64,000 nt of DNA from Steroidobacteraceae bacterium (GTDB lineage: Bacteria; Pseudomonadota; Gammaproteobacteria; Steroidobacterales; Steroidobacteraceae): positions 1 to 64,000 of the forward strand of contig JAQSWD010000018.1 in the NCBI GenBank assembly GCA_029266835.1, in the 5' to 3' direction. How positions within the stretch are numbered: position 1 is the stretch's first letter; every line of letters begins with the position of its first letter. Made by a program: the position numbers and the translations under genes. The notes under the pieces are model-generated. The model searched no databases. It was not told the origin of the DNA and was given only the letters and a program-made list of their open reading frames with translations. Shown in pieces: positions 55,072 to 64,000 of the stretch.

Positions 55072-57417
55072 CTAGCGGAAATCGGCGGCGCGCAGAGTTC
55101 GACGTTCGCCCTTGCGCAACCCGCGCCTGACCAGCTTGTCGCGGTAGCGAAGCCGCGCTTCGTTGTTGACGGCCGCCCGCAGCTGCGCCGTAATCAACTC
55201 GCCATCGCGCCACTCGATGTCCACCTCGAAGCCCCCGCGCGCGCGCAGGCCCCGCACCGAACCGGCGGGCCAGGCGCGCGGCAACGCGGGCAGCAGTTCG
55301 ATCTCGCCGTCGACGCATTGGAGCAGCATCTCCGCGATGCCATTGGCGCCGCCAAAATTTCCGTCGATCTGGAATGGCGGGTGCGCGTCGAACATGTTCG
55401 GGTAAGTGCGCGACGGATCCAGCAGGAGCTTGATCACGCCATGCGTGTGTTCGGCTTCGCGCAGCCTCGCCCAGAGGTTGATGCGCCAGGCGATGGCCCA
55501 GCCGGTGGACAGATCACCGCGCAACTCCAGCGATCTCCTTGCCGCCGCCGCCAGTTCCGGCGTGCGGCGCACCGTGATCTGCTCGCTGGGGAACAGCGCG
55601 TAGAGATGCGAGACATGCCGGTGGTCGCGTTCGGGCGCTTGCATGTCCCAGTCCTCCAGCCATTCCTGCAGCTGCCCGGCCTTGCCCACCTGGTCAGGCG
55701 GTAGTTTGGCGCGTTTCGCGGCGCAGTCGCCGCGGAATTCCGCATCGACGCCCAGCAGCGTCGAGGCGCGCATGCAGTGGTCGAACAGGTCGCGCAGGAT
55801 CTGGCTGTCCATGGCCGGTCCGGCGCAAACCGCCGCGTCGAACGGATGCAGGTTCTCCGGAGAGATGGAGGGACTGGTGACCAGGTATCTGCCCGAAGGA
55901 TCCGGCACCAGTGTGTCGAGGAAGAACTCCGCCGCGCCCTTCATCAGTGGATAGACGTCGGCGAGGAAGGCGAGGTCGCGCGAGTAGTCGTAATGGTCCC
56001 AGAGGTGTTTGCACAGCCATGCGCCGCCCGTGGGCCACATGCCCCAGTGGGCGCCATCGATGGGCGCCGTGGCGCGCCACAGGTCGGTGTTGTGATGGGC
56101 GACCCAGCCGCGCGCGCCGTAGTTCACGCGCGCGGTGCGCGCTCCCGTGACCGCCAGGTCCCTGACCAGCGCGACGAGCGGCTGCACGCACTCGGGTAGA
56201 TTGGCCGGTTCTGCCGGCCAGTAGTTCATCTCGGTGTTGATGTTGATGGTGTACTTCGAGCCCCAGGGGGCGGAGACCTTGTCGTTCCACAACCCCTGAA
56301 GGTTCGCGGGCTGTGTGCCCGGCCTTGAACAGGAGATGAGCAGGTAGCGCGCGTACTGAAAATACAGGGCGGCGAGTTGCGGATCGTCGCTGGTCTGGGA
56401 TTGCCGGATGCGCTCGTTGGTGGGCAGATCGGCCGCGGCCGTGGAGCCCAGGTCCAGCGTGACACGCCGGAACAGGCGCTGGTGTTCGCTCAGATGCGCG
56501 GCGAAGAGCTGGTCGAAGCTCTTGCCCGACGCTGCCGCGAGCTGAGCGCGCGTGATCGGCGCCGGGTCCCCGCTCACGTCGTCGAAGCGCTTGAAGCTGG
56601 TCGCCATGGCGACCAGCACCAGCACCGAGTCCGCGCCCGTTACCGATAGCGCACCTTCATCGCTCGCCAGCGAGCCACCCTGTGGGATCAGCTTGACCCG
56701 TGCCTCGTAGCGCAGCCCCGCCGGAATGCCTTGTTGCGAAGTATTGGCACCGGACAGCACGAGCATTCCGTCTTCGACCCTCACCGCGCCCGGCATGGGT
56801 GTTTCGAAGCTGGCGCGGAAATCCACCGCGGCGGCGCGATCGGCGGTGACGCGGATGACCAGCACCTGGTCCACCGGTGAAGCGAAATACTCACGGCGGA
56901 ACGTCACGCCATCCTGTCGATACCGCACGCCTCCCAGCGCGCGATCGAGGTCGAGATCGCGCACGTAGTCTTCGCACATCGATGACGCGCCGAAGCCCAG
57001 CATGAGATCGCCGACGGTCTGGTATGACGGCATGCGCATGGGCCGCCCCATCATCTTTTCCTGCGCCAGGTTCTGCGCCTCGCGATATTTTCCGGCATTG
57101 ATGAGCTCACGCACGCGTGGCAGCGCGACAAGCGCTTCGGGATTCGACGGGTCGTAGGGCCCGCCCGCATACAGCGTGTCCTCGTTGAGCTGCAGGCGTT
57201 CGCGCGCCACGCCGCCGAAGATCATGCCGCCGAGACGGCCATTGCCGATGGGCAGCGCTTCGGTCCAGAGCTCAGCCGGCTGGCGGTACCAGAGACGCAG
57301 CGGGTTGCGTGCCGCGCTGCCGGCGCCTTCCTGCCCGAACGTATTGCCGCGCAATGCGCCAGCCGCGATTGCGCCCAGCGCCATGCCGCTCTTCAGTGCA
57401 GTCCTGCGTGTGACCAT
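55072..57417 (-). CDS. GH95 family alpha-L-fucosidase (exported)
   Basis: 781 residues with a twin-arginine signal (TRRTALKSGMALGAIAAG), so it is folded in the cytosol and exported. GH95 pattern: N-terminal beta domain (LWTEALPIGNGRLGGMIFGG), then an (alpha/alpha)6 barrel. Expected catalytic positions are visible: the general acid Glu in QLQEWLEDWD and the Asn/Asp base site NINTEMNYWP and PFQIDGNFGG. It cleaves alpha-1,2-fucosyl or related galactosyl linkages by inversion. No polysaccharide locus or transporter surrounds it, so the substrate source is not clear. Confidence 0.93.
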   Translation of the reverse strand: MVTRRTALKSGMALGAIAAGALRGNTFGQEGAGSAARNPLRLWYRQPAELWTEALPIGNGRLGGMIFGGVARERLQLNEDTLYAGGPYDPSNPEALVALPRVRELINAGKYREAQNLAQEKMMGRPMRMPSYQTVGDLMLGFGASSMCEDYVRDLDLDRALGGVRYRQDGVTFRREYFASPVDQVLVIRVTADRAAAVDFRASFETPMPGAVRVEDGMLVLSGANTSQQGIPAGLRYEARVKLIPQGGSLASDEGALSVTGADSVLVLVAMATSFKRFDDVSGDPAPITRAQLAAASGKSFDQLFAAHLSEHQRLFRRVTLDLGSTAAADLPTNERIRQSQTSDDPQLAALYFQYARYLLISCSRPGTQPANLQGLWNDKVSAPWGSKYTININTEMNYWPAEPANLPECVQPLVALVRDLAVTGARTARVNYGARGWVAHHNTDLWRATAPIDGAHWGMWPTGGAWLCKHLWDHYDYSRDLAFLADVYPLMKGAAEFFLDTLVPDPSGRYLVTSPSISPENLHPFDAAVCAGPAMDSQILRDLFDHCMRASTLLGVDAEFRGDCAAKRAKLPPDQVGKAGQLQEWLEDWDMQAPERDHRHVSHLYALFPSEQITVRRTPELAAAARRSLELRGDLSTGWAIAWRINLWARLREAEHTHGVIKLLLDPSRTYPNMFDAHPPFQIDGNFGGANGIAEMLLQCVDGEIELLPALPRAWPAGSVRGLRARGGFEVDIEWRDGELITAQLRAAVNNEARLRYRDKLVRRGLRKGERRTLRAADFR

Positions 57418-57555
57418 GGAATCCGCGCCGCCCCGTTTGCCGTGGAAGTTCTCCCATGAAAACCATTTTCATTCGAGAACGACGGTAAAGTAGCCCGCGG
57501 ATCACGGTGTTGCAACCGGCGGCCTGCGCGTCGTGCCGTGGGGTCCGGCGTCTGT

Positions 57556-58056
57556 CTAACTACCTGCCCTGGCGGCGGGCTGGTCCGGCCTGGCGCCACT
57601 CTGGCAGGCCTGGCACACCAGGCAACCACGATCGAAGATGACCTTCCACTCTCCCGAAGCCTCACGCCGCCAGATCGAGGTGAATATGCTGATACGTTTG
57701 CCTTCCGGATCGAACACCGGGCCGGTGGTCAGCGCGAGCTTGCCGCCATCCTGTACTTCCACGAGTTCGGGCGCCCACGAGAATGGCGGATTCGGACCTT
57801 CGAAATAGCCCTTCCAGCGCTCGACAACGGCCGCACGGCCGCGTAGCGGCTCGTTGCCCAGCCAGATCGTGTCGGGCGCGAGCATGGCCGTGAATTTTCG
57901 GATGTCCCGATCCGCCAGTGTCTTCGCGAAAGCGATTTCCGTGGCCCGTACCTGCTCGGTGAGCTCGGCAAGCGATTCGGCGGCATGAAGCCCCGCCGCG
58001 AATGTTCCCAGAAACCAGATGACCAACACGCGGGTGAGAAGCGGCTGGATATTCAT
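57556..58056 (-). CDS. Exported SnoaL-like/DUF4440 (NTF2 fold) protein
   Basis: 166 residues from the ATG at 58056 (longer readings upstream are not protein-like). Signal peptide LVIWFLGTFAAGLHA, then an NTF2-like domain (RATEIAFAKTLADRDIRKF; FSWAPELVEVQDGGKLALTTG; WKVIFDRGC). Relatives are small exported proteins of unknown role, some linked to ketosteroid isomerase-like folds. It ends with CLVCQACQSGARP, an extra Cys-rich tail not typical of the family. It is divergent from the dienelactone hydrolase gene (143 nt). Confidence 0.8.
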   Translation of the reverse strand: MNIQPLLTRVLVIWFLGTFAAGLHAAESLAELTEQVRATEIAFAKTLADRDIRKFTAMLAPDTIWLGNEPLRGRAAVVERWKGYFEGPNPPFSWAPELVEVQDGGKLALTTGPVFDPEGKRISIFTSIWRREASGEWKVIFDRGCLVCQACQSGARPDQPAARAGS

Positions 58057-58199
58057 GAAATGACCCTCACATCTGTCTTCGTCCCATCTTCGCCCTACAG
58101 GGGATATGGCCGCATTATTACCTTCGAGGGAGAGGCGAGGCCGTCCCCCGGTGGCACAATGGCGTCCTCTCACCGCAATCTACTGCAGGAGTCACCCGC

Positions 58200-58871
58200 A
58201 TGGGTGAATTCACCACTCTCATGGCGCGTGATGGCCATGAGTTCAACGCCTGGCTTTCGCCCGCCCCCGCGGGCGCGCGTGGCGCCGTGGTCATCGCGCA
58301 GGAAATCTTCGGCGTGAACCGCCACATCCGACGCGTGGCCGATGACTACGCGGCGCAGGGTTACGTCACCATCGCGCCTTGTTTGTTCGACCGCATCCGT
58401 CGCGGCATCGAGCTGGGTTATTCGGAGAAGGAAGTCCAGGAAGGCCGTGGCTACCGGCTGCAGATCCCGAAAGAGAAGTCGATGCTGGACCTGGCGGCAT
58501 CCATCAATGTGGTGAAACACGCGGGGCGTGTCGCGGTCGTGGGTTACTGCTGGGGCGGGACGCTGGCGTATCTCGCCGCCTGCGAATTGCCGGTTTCCTG
58601 CGCCATCGCCTACTACGGCGGGCAGATCAAGGATCACCTGGCCAAGTCACCGCGGCGGCCGGTGATGTATCACTTCGGCGAGAAGGACCCGCATATCCCG
58701 GCGGGCGACATCGATCGCATCCGCGCTGCGGATCCCGACGGCATCTTCCACCTGTATCCCGCGGATCACGGTTTCAATTGCGAGGATCGCGGCACCTACG
58801 ACGCGGCGAGCGCGCAGCTCGCCCGCGAAAGGTCGCTGGCATTCATCGCCGAGAGGTTCGCAAGCAAATGA
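58200..58871 (+). CDS. Dienelactone hydrolase family protein
   Basis: 223 residues, alpha/beta hydrolase. The nucleophile elbow is GYCWGG with Cys as in true dienelactone hydrolases (not Ser), the catalytic Asp lies in EKDPHIP and the His in PADHGFNC. The start has GGAG about 7 nt upstream. It hydrolyses dienelactones from ring cleavage, or general small lactones and esters. The stop overlaps the gabD start (ATGA), so the two are co-translated. The pairing with a semialdehyde dehydrogenase suggests a short catabolic operon. Confidence 0.92.
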   Translation: MGEFTTLMARDGHEFNAWLSPAPAGARGAVVIAQEIFGVNRHIRRVADDYAAQGYVTIAPCLFDRIRRGIELGYSEKEVQEGRGYRLQIPKEKSMLDLAASINVVKHAGRVAVVGYCWGGTLAYLAACELPVSCAIAYYGGQIKDHLAKSPRRPVMYHFGEKDPHIPAGDIDRIRAADPDGIFHLYPADHGFNCEDRGTYDAASAQLARERSLAFIAERFASK

Positions 58872-60322
58872 TCAAGCTCACCGACGCGTCGCTCTGGAAG
58901 GAGCAAGGGTTCATCAACGGAACGTGGACGGCCGCGGATTCCGGCCAAACTACCGGCATCCGCAACCCGGCCAGCGGCGAAGCGCTGGGCGCCGTCCCCG
59001 ACATGGGCGCCGCGGAAACCCGGCGCGCCATCGAAGCCGCGCATGCGGCGCTGCCGGCGTGGTCGCGGAAAACCGCCGGCGAACGCGCGCGCGTCATGCG
59101 CAAGTGGTTCGATCTCATGCTGGCCAACCAGCAGGATCTCGCCGTCATCATGACCGCCGAGCAAGGCAAGCCACTGGCGGAGTCAAAAGGCGAGATCGCT
59201 TATGCCGCTTCGTTCATCGAATGGTTCGCCGAGGAAGGCAAACGCGTGTATGGCGATGTGATCCCCGGCCACCAGGCTGACAAGCGCATCCTGGTGCTGC
59301 GGCAGCCCATCGGCGTGGTCGCGGCGATCACGCCGTGGAATTTCCCGGCCGCCATGATCACGCGCAAAGCCGCACCCGCCATCGCCGCGGGTTGTCCCAT
59401 CGTCGTGAAGCCGGCGCCGCAGACGCCATTCTCCGCGCTCGCCATGGCCGAGCTCGCGCATCGCGCCGGCATTCCACCCGGCGTGTTCAACGTGGTCACC
59501 GGTGACGCCGTGGCCATCGGCGGTGAGTTCACCGGCAACGACAAGGTGCGCAAGCTTTCGTTCACCGGCTCGACGCCGGTGGGCAAACTACTCATGTCGC
59601 AGTGCGCGGGCACGGTCAAGAAGGTGGCCCTGGAACTCGGCGGAAACGCACCCTTCCTGGTGCTGGACGACGCCGACCTGGATGCCGCCGTGGCCGGGGC
59701 CATCGCCAGCAAGTATCGCAACACCGGCCAGACCTGCGTCTGCGCCAACCGGTTCATCGTGCAGTCCGGCATCTACGATGCCTTCACCGCCAAGCTCACC
59801 GAGGCCGTGAAAAAGCTGCGCGTGGGCGACGGGCTCAAAGGCGAAACCGACCAGGGCCCGCTCATCGACGAGAAGGCCCTCAAAAAGGTGGAGGCGCACA
59901 TCGCGGATGCGCAGTCGAAAGGCGCCCAGGTGGTCACCGGTGGCAAGCGGCACGCATTGGGCGGCACGTTCTACGAACCCACCGTGCTCACCGACGTGTC
60001 GACGAAGATGACGCTGGCGCGCGAGGAAACCTTCGGGCCCGTCGCGCCGCTGTTTCGCGTGGACACCGACGAGGAAGCCATCCGCCTGGCCAATGACACC
60101 GAATTCGGCCTCGCCGCCTATCTTTACACCAGGGACCTGGCCCGCTCCTGGCGCGTCACCGAGGCACTGGAGTACGGCATCGTCGGCCTGAACACCGGCC
60201 TCATCTCCACGGAGGTGGCGCCATTCGGCGGTGTCAAGGAAAGCGGTATCGGTCGCGAAGGTTCGAAGTACGGGATCCTGGAGTTCACTGAGATGAAGTA
60301 CGTATGCGTGGGCGGTATCTGA
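58868..60322 (+). CDS. gabD: NAD(P)-dependent succinate-semialdehyde dehydrogenase
   Basis: 484 residues, overlapping the upstream stop by 4 nt. ALDH superfamily: PWNFPAAMITRKAAPA, cofactor motif FTGSTPVGK, catalytic Glu in LELGGNAPF and nucleophile Cys in NTGQTCVCANR; AEQGKPLAESKGEI and SGIGREGSKYGILEFTEMKY are typical of GabD. It oxidises succinic (or glutaric) semialdehyde to the acid. No gabT transaminase is present. A strong hairpin follows the stop. Confidence 0.93.
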   Translation: MIKLTDASLWKEQGFINGTWTAADSGQTTGIRNPASGEALGAVPDMGAAETRRAIEAAHAALPAWSRKTAGERARVMRKWFDLMLANQQDLAVIMTAEQGKPLAESKGEIAYAASFIEWFAEEGKRVYGDVIPGHQADKRILVLRQPIGVVAAITPWNFPAAMITRKAAPAIAAGCPIVVKPAPQTPFSALAMAELAHRAGIPPGVFNVVTGDAVAIGGEFTGNDKVRKLSFTGSTPVGKLLMSQCAGTVKKVALELGGNAPFLVLDDADLDAAVAGAIASKYRNTGQTCVCANRFIVQSGIYDAFTAKLTEAVKKLRVGDGLKGETDQGPLIDEKALKKVEAHIADAQSKGAQVVTGGKRHALGGTFYEPTVLTDVSTKMTLAREETFGPVAPLFRVDTDEEAIRLANDTEFGLAAYLYTRDLARSWRVTEALEYGIVGLNTGLISTEVAPFGGVKESGIGREGSKYGILEFTEMKYVCVGGI

Positions 60323-60339
60323 CATCGCGCGCATAGGCA

Positions 60340-60369
60340 GCGCGCGAGTTCCTGCGTAAACTCGCGCGC
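60340..60369. terminator. Perfect 11-bp hairpin after gabD
   Basis: GCGCGCGAGTT (60340-60350) and AACTCGCGCGC (60359-60369) form a perfect 11-bp stem with an 8-nt loop, 17 nt past the gabD stop and 2 nt before the next start codon. No U-tract follows. It could end gabD transcription or hide the next gene's ribosome site. Confidence 0.5.
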
Positions 60370-60371
60370 CA

Positions 60372-61091
60372 GTGCTAGGGAAGTTCCACGAAATCAGCGT
60401 CGAGACGGCGGACATCGCCGATTCGGTCGCCTTCTATGAGCGGCTGGGTTTCAGCCACTGCGGCACCACCGATACGTGGCCGCATCCTTATGGCGTCATG
60501 ACCGACGGCAAACTGTTCATCGGCCTTCACCAGTTCAAGTTTCCCTCGCCGGTGATCACGTACGTCCATCCGGGTGTCGCGCAGCACTCGCACGTGATCG
60601 GGAAGCTGGGCGTCGAGATCGCCTGGAAGCGGGTCGGTGACGACTCGTTCAACGAATTCGGGTTTCTCGATCCCGCCGGCCAGCCAGTGCGCGTGCAGGA
60701 AGCCCCCACGCATTTTTCCAGCAACGCCGAACATGGCGTCACATCACTGTGCGGCGATTTCGCCGAGTTCAGCATCGCCTCTGCGGACTTCGAGCGCATG
60801 CGCGAGTTCTGGGAGCCGCTGGGCTTCGTGGCGCTGGGCGAATCGGACGAGCCCTATGTCCGCATGTCCATGACCAGTGACCACATCGACCTGGCCGTGC
60901 ATCGCCCGCGCACGCTCGACCAGCCCATGCTGGTGTTCGCCGAGGCGGACATGGGCGAACGCATCGAGCGGCTGAAAGCGCTGGGCGTGGAACTGGCCGA
61001 AGACCTGCCGCGCGGTCTGGATCCGCGCCAGAGCGCCCTGCTGCGCGCGCCCGAAGGTACGGCGCTGCTGCTGATCACGTCGATCGACTGA
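60372..61091 (+). CDS. Two-domain VOC (glyoxalase-like) protein
   Basis: 239 residues from the GTG at 60372. Two vicinal-oxygen-chelate domains: residues about 1-120 (FHEISVETADIADSVAFYERLGF) and about 125-239 (FAEFSIASADFERMREFWEPLGF). A metal site is not obvious; candidate ligands are His in HEISVET and HIDLAVH with Glu residues. Members include lyases, dioxygenases and antibiotic-binding proteins, so the reaction is open. There is no proper ribosome site because the preceding hairpin occupies the leader, so the start is uncertain. The gene converges on the MFS gene with a 17-nt overlap. Confidence 0.78.
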   Translation: MLGKFHEISVETADIADSVAFYERLGFSHCGTTDTWPHPYGVMTDGKLFIGLHQFKFPSPVITYVHPGVAQHSHVIGKLGVEIAWKRVGDDSFNEFGFLDPAGQPVRVQEAPTHFSSNAEHGVTSLCGDFAEFSIASADFERMREFWEPLGFVALGESDEPYVRMSMTSDHIDLAVHRPRTLDQPMLVFAEADMGERIERLKALGVELAEDLPRGLDPRQSALLRAPEGTALLLITSID

Positions 61092-62385
61092 CCTCCGCGC
61101 GGCGGGTCAGCCGCAGGCCGAACACGAAGATCGCCAGGTTCACGCCGGCCAGCAGGAAGAAAGGCCCACCCTTCGATACCGAGTCATAGAGCCAGCCACC
61201 CAAGGCATTGGTGAACAGGATGGCCGCGGAGGCGCAGATGCCAGCGAGGCCGAACACCGCGCCGCGCACGTCGCGCGGCGCCTCCTGCCCTAACAAGGTC
61301 TGCCCGGCGATGATCGCGGCGATCTGGCCCATGCCGAGCAGTACGGCGACGGCGGCCAGCAGCAGATCCTGCGTCGGGTCGTCGATGAACCCGCACAAGG
61401 TGTAAGCCAGCGCGGCCAGTGCCATGGCGACGACGCCGACCCGCACGCGGTCGACGCGATCGAGCAGCGCGCCCACCACCGGCGCGGTGATCAGCCCGGC
61501 GATCATCGCGGCGACGAAGGGCCAGCGCGCCCGGTCCGCCGCGTCGGCCATGCCCACGCCTTTGTCCAGCCAGGCCTGCTGCAGCCGCAGCGAAAGGAAC
61601 GTGCCCAGCACCACGCGGTCGCCGAACGAACCGAATTGCAGTAGATAGGCGAACCAGATGCGCCGGTTGCCGCGCGCCGCGGCCAGGCCTTGGACGACAA
61701 TGCGCCGAAGCGGCAGTGCAGCCGCGGAGTCGCTGGGCGTGCCACGGCGCAGGCCGGCGAACACCACCACCGCGGACACCGCGCACAGCGCCGACGCCAG
61801 CCACAGGGTGATCGCGCCCGCGCGCATTTCCTCGACGCCGGCGTCCTGCAGCCATTTGGGCAGATGCGCCAGCACCAGGATCAGCACTGCCGCCCCCGAT
61901 CCCTGGAAAAACCCGGCCACTCCCACGAAGCGGCCGCGGGAGGACTCCGCCGGCGTGTCGGCCAGCACGGTGCCTAACATGGTGCCGACCGCAGCCACGC
62001 CCACCGAAAAGAACAACGCGCAGCCCGTGAGCTGCGGCACCGTCCGCGCCAGCGGATACAGCAGGAACCCCGCCGCCAGCCACAGGAAACCGAAGGCGTA
62101 GACAGGGCGGCGGCCGATCTTGTCGGCCAACGCCCCGAAGGGCGCCACCAGCGCCAGCGCCACGAGTTCGTTGGCGAAGTTCAGCGCGGAAACCGTGCGG
62201 CCCTGCAGGTGCTCGGGCAGCCTCAGGTTCACGTTCAGCAGCCAGGCCTGGAAGAAACTGACGAAGGCCAACAGGCCCACGGTGATGAAGGCCGCATATA
62301 GATAGATGAGCGCGTGGCGCGGCAAGTACCCGGGCGCCAGGCGGATGCCGGCGAGTCGCCCGTGGTCTGGGGTGGGCTCGTTCAC
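61075..62385 (-). CDS. MFS transporter
   Basis: 436 residues from the GTG at 62385 (VNEPTPDHGR); the longer reading upstream is not protein-like. About 12 transmembrane helices, with the MFS A-motif-like loop GALADKIGRRPVYAFG between helices 2 and 3 and a similar one, GALLDRVDRVRVGVVA, in the second half. Drug/solute efflux families share this; the substrate is unknown. It is divergent from the S46 peptidase gene across 172 nt. Confidence 0.88.
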   Translation of the reverse strand: MNEPTPDHGRLAGIRLAPGYLPRHALIYLYAAFITVGLLAFVSFFQAWLLNVNLRLPEHLQGRTVSALNFANELVALALVAPFGALADKIGRRPVYAFGFLWLAAGFLLYPLARTVPQLTGCALFFSVGVAAVGTMLGTVLADTPAESSRGRFVGVAGFFQGSGAAVLILVLAHLPKWLQDAGVEEMRAGAITLWLASALCAVSAVVVFAGLRRGTPSDSAAALPLRRIVVQGLAAARGNRRIWFAYLLQFGSFGDRVVLGTFLSLRLQQAWLDKGVGMADAADRARWPFVAAMIAGLITAPVVGALLDRVDRVRVGVVAMALAALAYTLCGFIDDPTQDLLLAAVAVLLGMGQIAAIIAGQTLLGQEAPRDVRGAVFGLAGICASAAILFTNALGGWLYDSVSKGGPFFLLAGVNLAIFVFGLRLTRRAEVSRST

Positions 62386-62557
62386 GTCGCCCCATGATGG
62401 CACGGACGCCCGGCCCCGGCGGGGCGCGCCGAAACGACAGCGATGCGCGGCGCCCGGGTAGGCGCACGGCCGCGAATGTGGCCAAAATCGGTGATAATCG
62501 CCACAACACCGCGGCCATCCCATGGGCGGCGGCACCCAGAACAACGGAGTCTTTCCC

Positions 62558-64000
62558 ATGACGCGATCCATGACCGCGGCGGCGTCCGCGCTGCTGGTGC
62601 TTCTCTGTTCCTCCGTGCATGCCGATGAAGGCATGTGGACCTTTCACGGCTTTCCCTTCGACAAGGCGAACTCGGCGCTCAAGACCAGGCTCGACCAGGC
62701 CTGGCTGGATCGCGTGCGCCTGGCCACCGTGCGCCTGAGCAATTGCACGGCCTCATTCGTTTCCGGCAATGGATTGATGCTCACGAATCACCATTGCGTG
62801 GAGTCCTGCCTCGCGGAGCTTTCGTCCAAGGAAAAGAGCCTGGTGGAAGACGGCTTCCTCGCCACCAAGCCTTCCGATGAAAAGAGGTGCCAGACCCAGG
62901 TGGCCGACGTGCTGGTGGGGATGGAAGACGTGACCGCCAGGATCGGCGCCGCCGTCGCGGGCAAGGACGAGATGGCCGCGAACGAAGCGCGCAAGCAGAC
63001 GCTCACGCAACTCGAGTCCGATTGCGAGAAGTCGAGCAAGCGCAAGTGCCAGGCCGTGACGCTCTACGAAGGTGGCCAGTACTGGATGTACCAGTACCAG
63101 CGCTACACCGACGTGCGCATCGTGTTCGCACCCGAAGGCGACATCGCCGCCTTCGGTGGCGACCCTGACAACTTCCAGTTCCCGCGCTGGTGCCTGGACA
63201 TGGGCATCCTGCGCGTCTACGACGCCGCCGGCAAACCGGTGAGGACACCTAACCACCTGAAGATCAACTTCGCGGGCCCCGCTGCCGGCGACCCGGTGTT
63301 CGTGTCGGGCCATCCCGGCTCCACCGATCGCCTGCTCACGGTGACGGAGCTGCAGGCGCAGCGCAACTACGAGCTGCCGAACTGGCTGCTGCGTTATTCC
63401 GAGCTGCGCGGCCGCTACATCCAGTTCTCGGCGGAGAACCCCACCAATGCGCGCATCACGGCCGACCAGCTCAATGGCATCGAGAATTCCATCAAGGTGC
63501 GCCGCAAGCAGCTGGATGCGCTGCACGAAGATGCGTTGTTCGCGCGCAAGCAGGCCGAAGAGGACAACCTCAAGAAGCAGGTGGCCGCCAGCGCGGACTT
63601 GCGCGCCAAAGTCGGCGACCCCTGGGCGGACATCGCGCGCGCGGAGTCGGTGAAGCGTGGCGTGTTCTATCCATACACGTTCATCGAGAACAACGCCGGC
63701 TTCCAGGGCCGCCTGATCACCTGGGCGCGCGCGCTCGTGCGAGGCGCCGAGGAGCGCTCCAAGCCCAATGCAGAACGGTTCCGCGAGTTCACGGACGCCG
63801 CGCTGCCGCGCATCGAACAGCAGCTCGGCGCCGCGGTGCCTACCTATCCCGAGCTCGAAACCCTGCGCCTGACGTTCGGCTTCGAACGCATGCGTGAGTG
63901 GTTAGGTCCCGATCACCCGGTCGTACGCCAGCTTCTGGCCAAGGAATCACCGGCCGAGCTCGCGAAGCGGCTGGTCGCCGGTACGAAGCTGGCCGATCCG
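62558..64000 (+). CDS. S46 family dipeptidyl-peptidase (3' end outside window)
   Basis: 481 codons are visible from the ATG at 62558; the frame is open at the window end, and the family has about 700 residues. Signal peptide AAASALLVLLCSSVHA, then GMWTFHGFPFDKANSALK, the usual start of dipeptidyl-peptidase 7/11 (S46, chymotrypsin fold). The catalytic His is in LTNHHC (with paired Cys), the Asp region in GGDPDNFQFPRWCLDMGIL, and the Ser (GNSG-type) should be beyond the window. It removes dipeptides from polypeptides in the periplasm. A possible GATAAT -10 box is at 62493. Confidence 0.92.
   Translation, partial: MTRSMTAAASALLVLLCSSVHADEGMWTFHGFPFDKANSALKTRLDQAWLDRVRLATVRLSNCTASFVSGNGLMLTNHHCVESCLAELSSKEKSLVEDGFLATKPSDEKRCQTQVADVLVGMEDVTARIGAAVAGKDEMAANEARKQTLTQLESDCEKSSKRKCQAVTLYEGGQYWMYQYQRYTDVRIVFAPEGDIAAFGGDPDNFQFPRWCLDMGILRVYDAAGKPVRTPNHLKINFAGPAAGDPVFVSGHPGSTDRLLTVTELQAQRNYELPNWLLRYSELRGRYIQFSAENPTNARITADQLNGIENSIKVRRKQLDALHEDALFARKQAEEDNLKKQVAASADLRAKVGDPWADIARAESVKRGVFYPYTFIENNAGFQGRLITWARALVRGAEERSKPNAERFREFTDAALPRIEQQLGAAVPTYPELETLRLTFGFERMREWLGPDHPVVRQLLAKESPAELAKRLVAGTKLADP

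Overview
The window is GC-rich (around two thirds G+C by eye), densely coded bacterial DNA with operons on both strands. The gene set fits a soil or environmental gammaproteobacterium, perhaps near Steroidobacteraceae or Xanthomonadales-like lineages: gammaproteobacterial-type GshA, NhaR with a six-gene Mrp antiporter, S9, S46 and DUF885 peptidases, a RoxA/MauG-like dihaem protein, TIGR03435-type proteins and homogentisate catabolism. The lineage is inferred from gene content; no rRNA, tRNA or other taxonomic marker is present. I saw no phage, insertion sequence or CRISPR array.

Layout. 0-5.8 kb: end of an S9 peptidase, an exported epimerase-like protein, a BsuPI-domain lipoprotein, a cupin, a small membrane protein, AzlDC and a glyoxalase. 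5.8-8.3 kb: acetolactate synthase large and small subunits, divergent instead of in one operon. 8.3-9.6 kb: rnk and a tandem universal stress protein. 9.7-16.6 kb: nhaR-mrpA(B)CDEFG. 16.6-18.7 kb: a BlaI repressor and BlaR-like M56 sensor behind a palindromic operator, then a nested 31-bp inverted repeat. 18.8-21.6 kb: quinone reductase, amtB and glnK with a sigma-54 promoter. 21.7-30.7 kb: ferredoxin reductase, azoR with its LysR regulator (broken), a patatin/dihaem cytochrome operon and a GGDEF protein. 30.7-34.5 kb: a second BlaI module followed by three paralogous BlaR-like/TIGR03435 proteins, two of them without a peptidase domain. 34.6-37.7 kb: nrdA-nrdB behind a cobalamin riboswitch, both genes broken. 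37.7-44.7 kb: dihaem cytochrome c, SDR/LysR pair, pyruvate carboxylase (broken) and isoaspartyl peptidase. 44.8-51 kb: diguanylate cyclase, a small protein, gshA, SRPBCC protein, DUF2845 and DUF885. 51.1-54.6 kb: thiolase-hmgA-fumarylacetoacetase (tyrosine/homogentisate breakdown). 54.6-64 kb: YbaK, GH95 fucosidase, DUF4440, dienelactone hydrolase-gabD, a VOC protein, an MFS transporter and an S46 peptidase that runs off the end.

Two themes stand out. First, six genes between about 21.5 and 43.7 kb (glnK, the azoR-linked LysR gene, patatin, nrdB, nrdA twice, pyc) lack internal or terminal coding sequence or carry a frameshift. The remaining parts read as normal protein, and no similar lesion is visible in the flanking 20 kb on either side. 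This is either recent decay or a local assembly fault. Second, BlaI-type operators (ACTAC...GTAGT) mark three promoters that drive a family of membrane sensors lacking a penicillin-binding domain. The tandem 30.7-34.5 kb array, with its protease-less paralogues, is the best candidate here for an undescribed signalling system.
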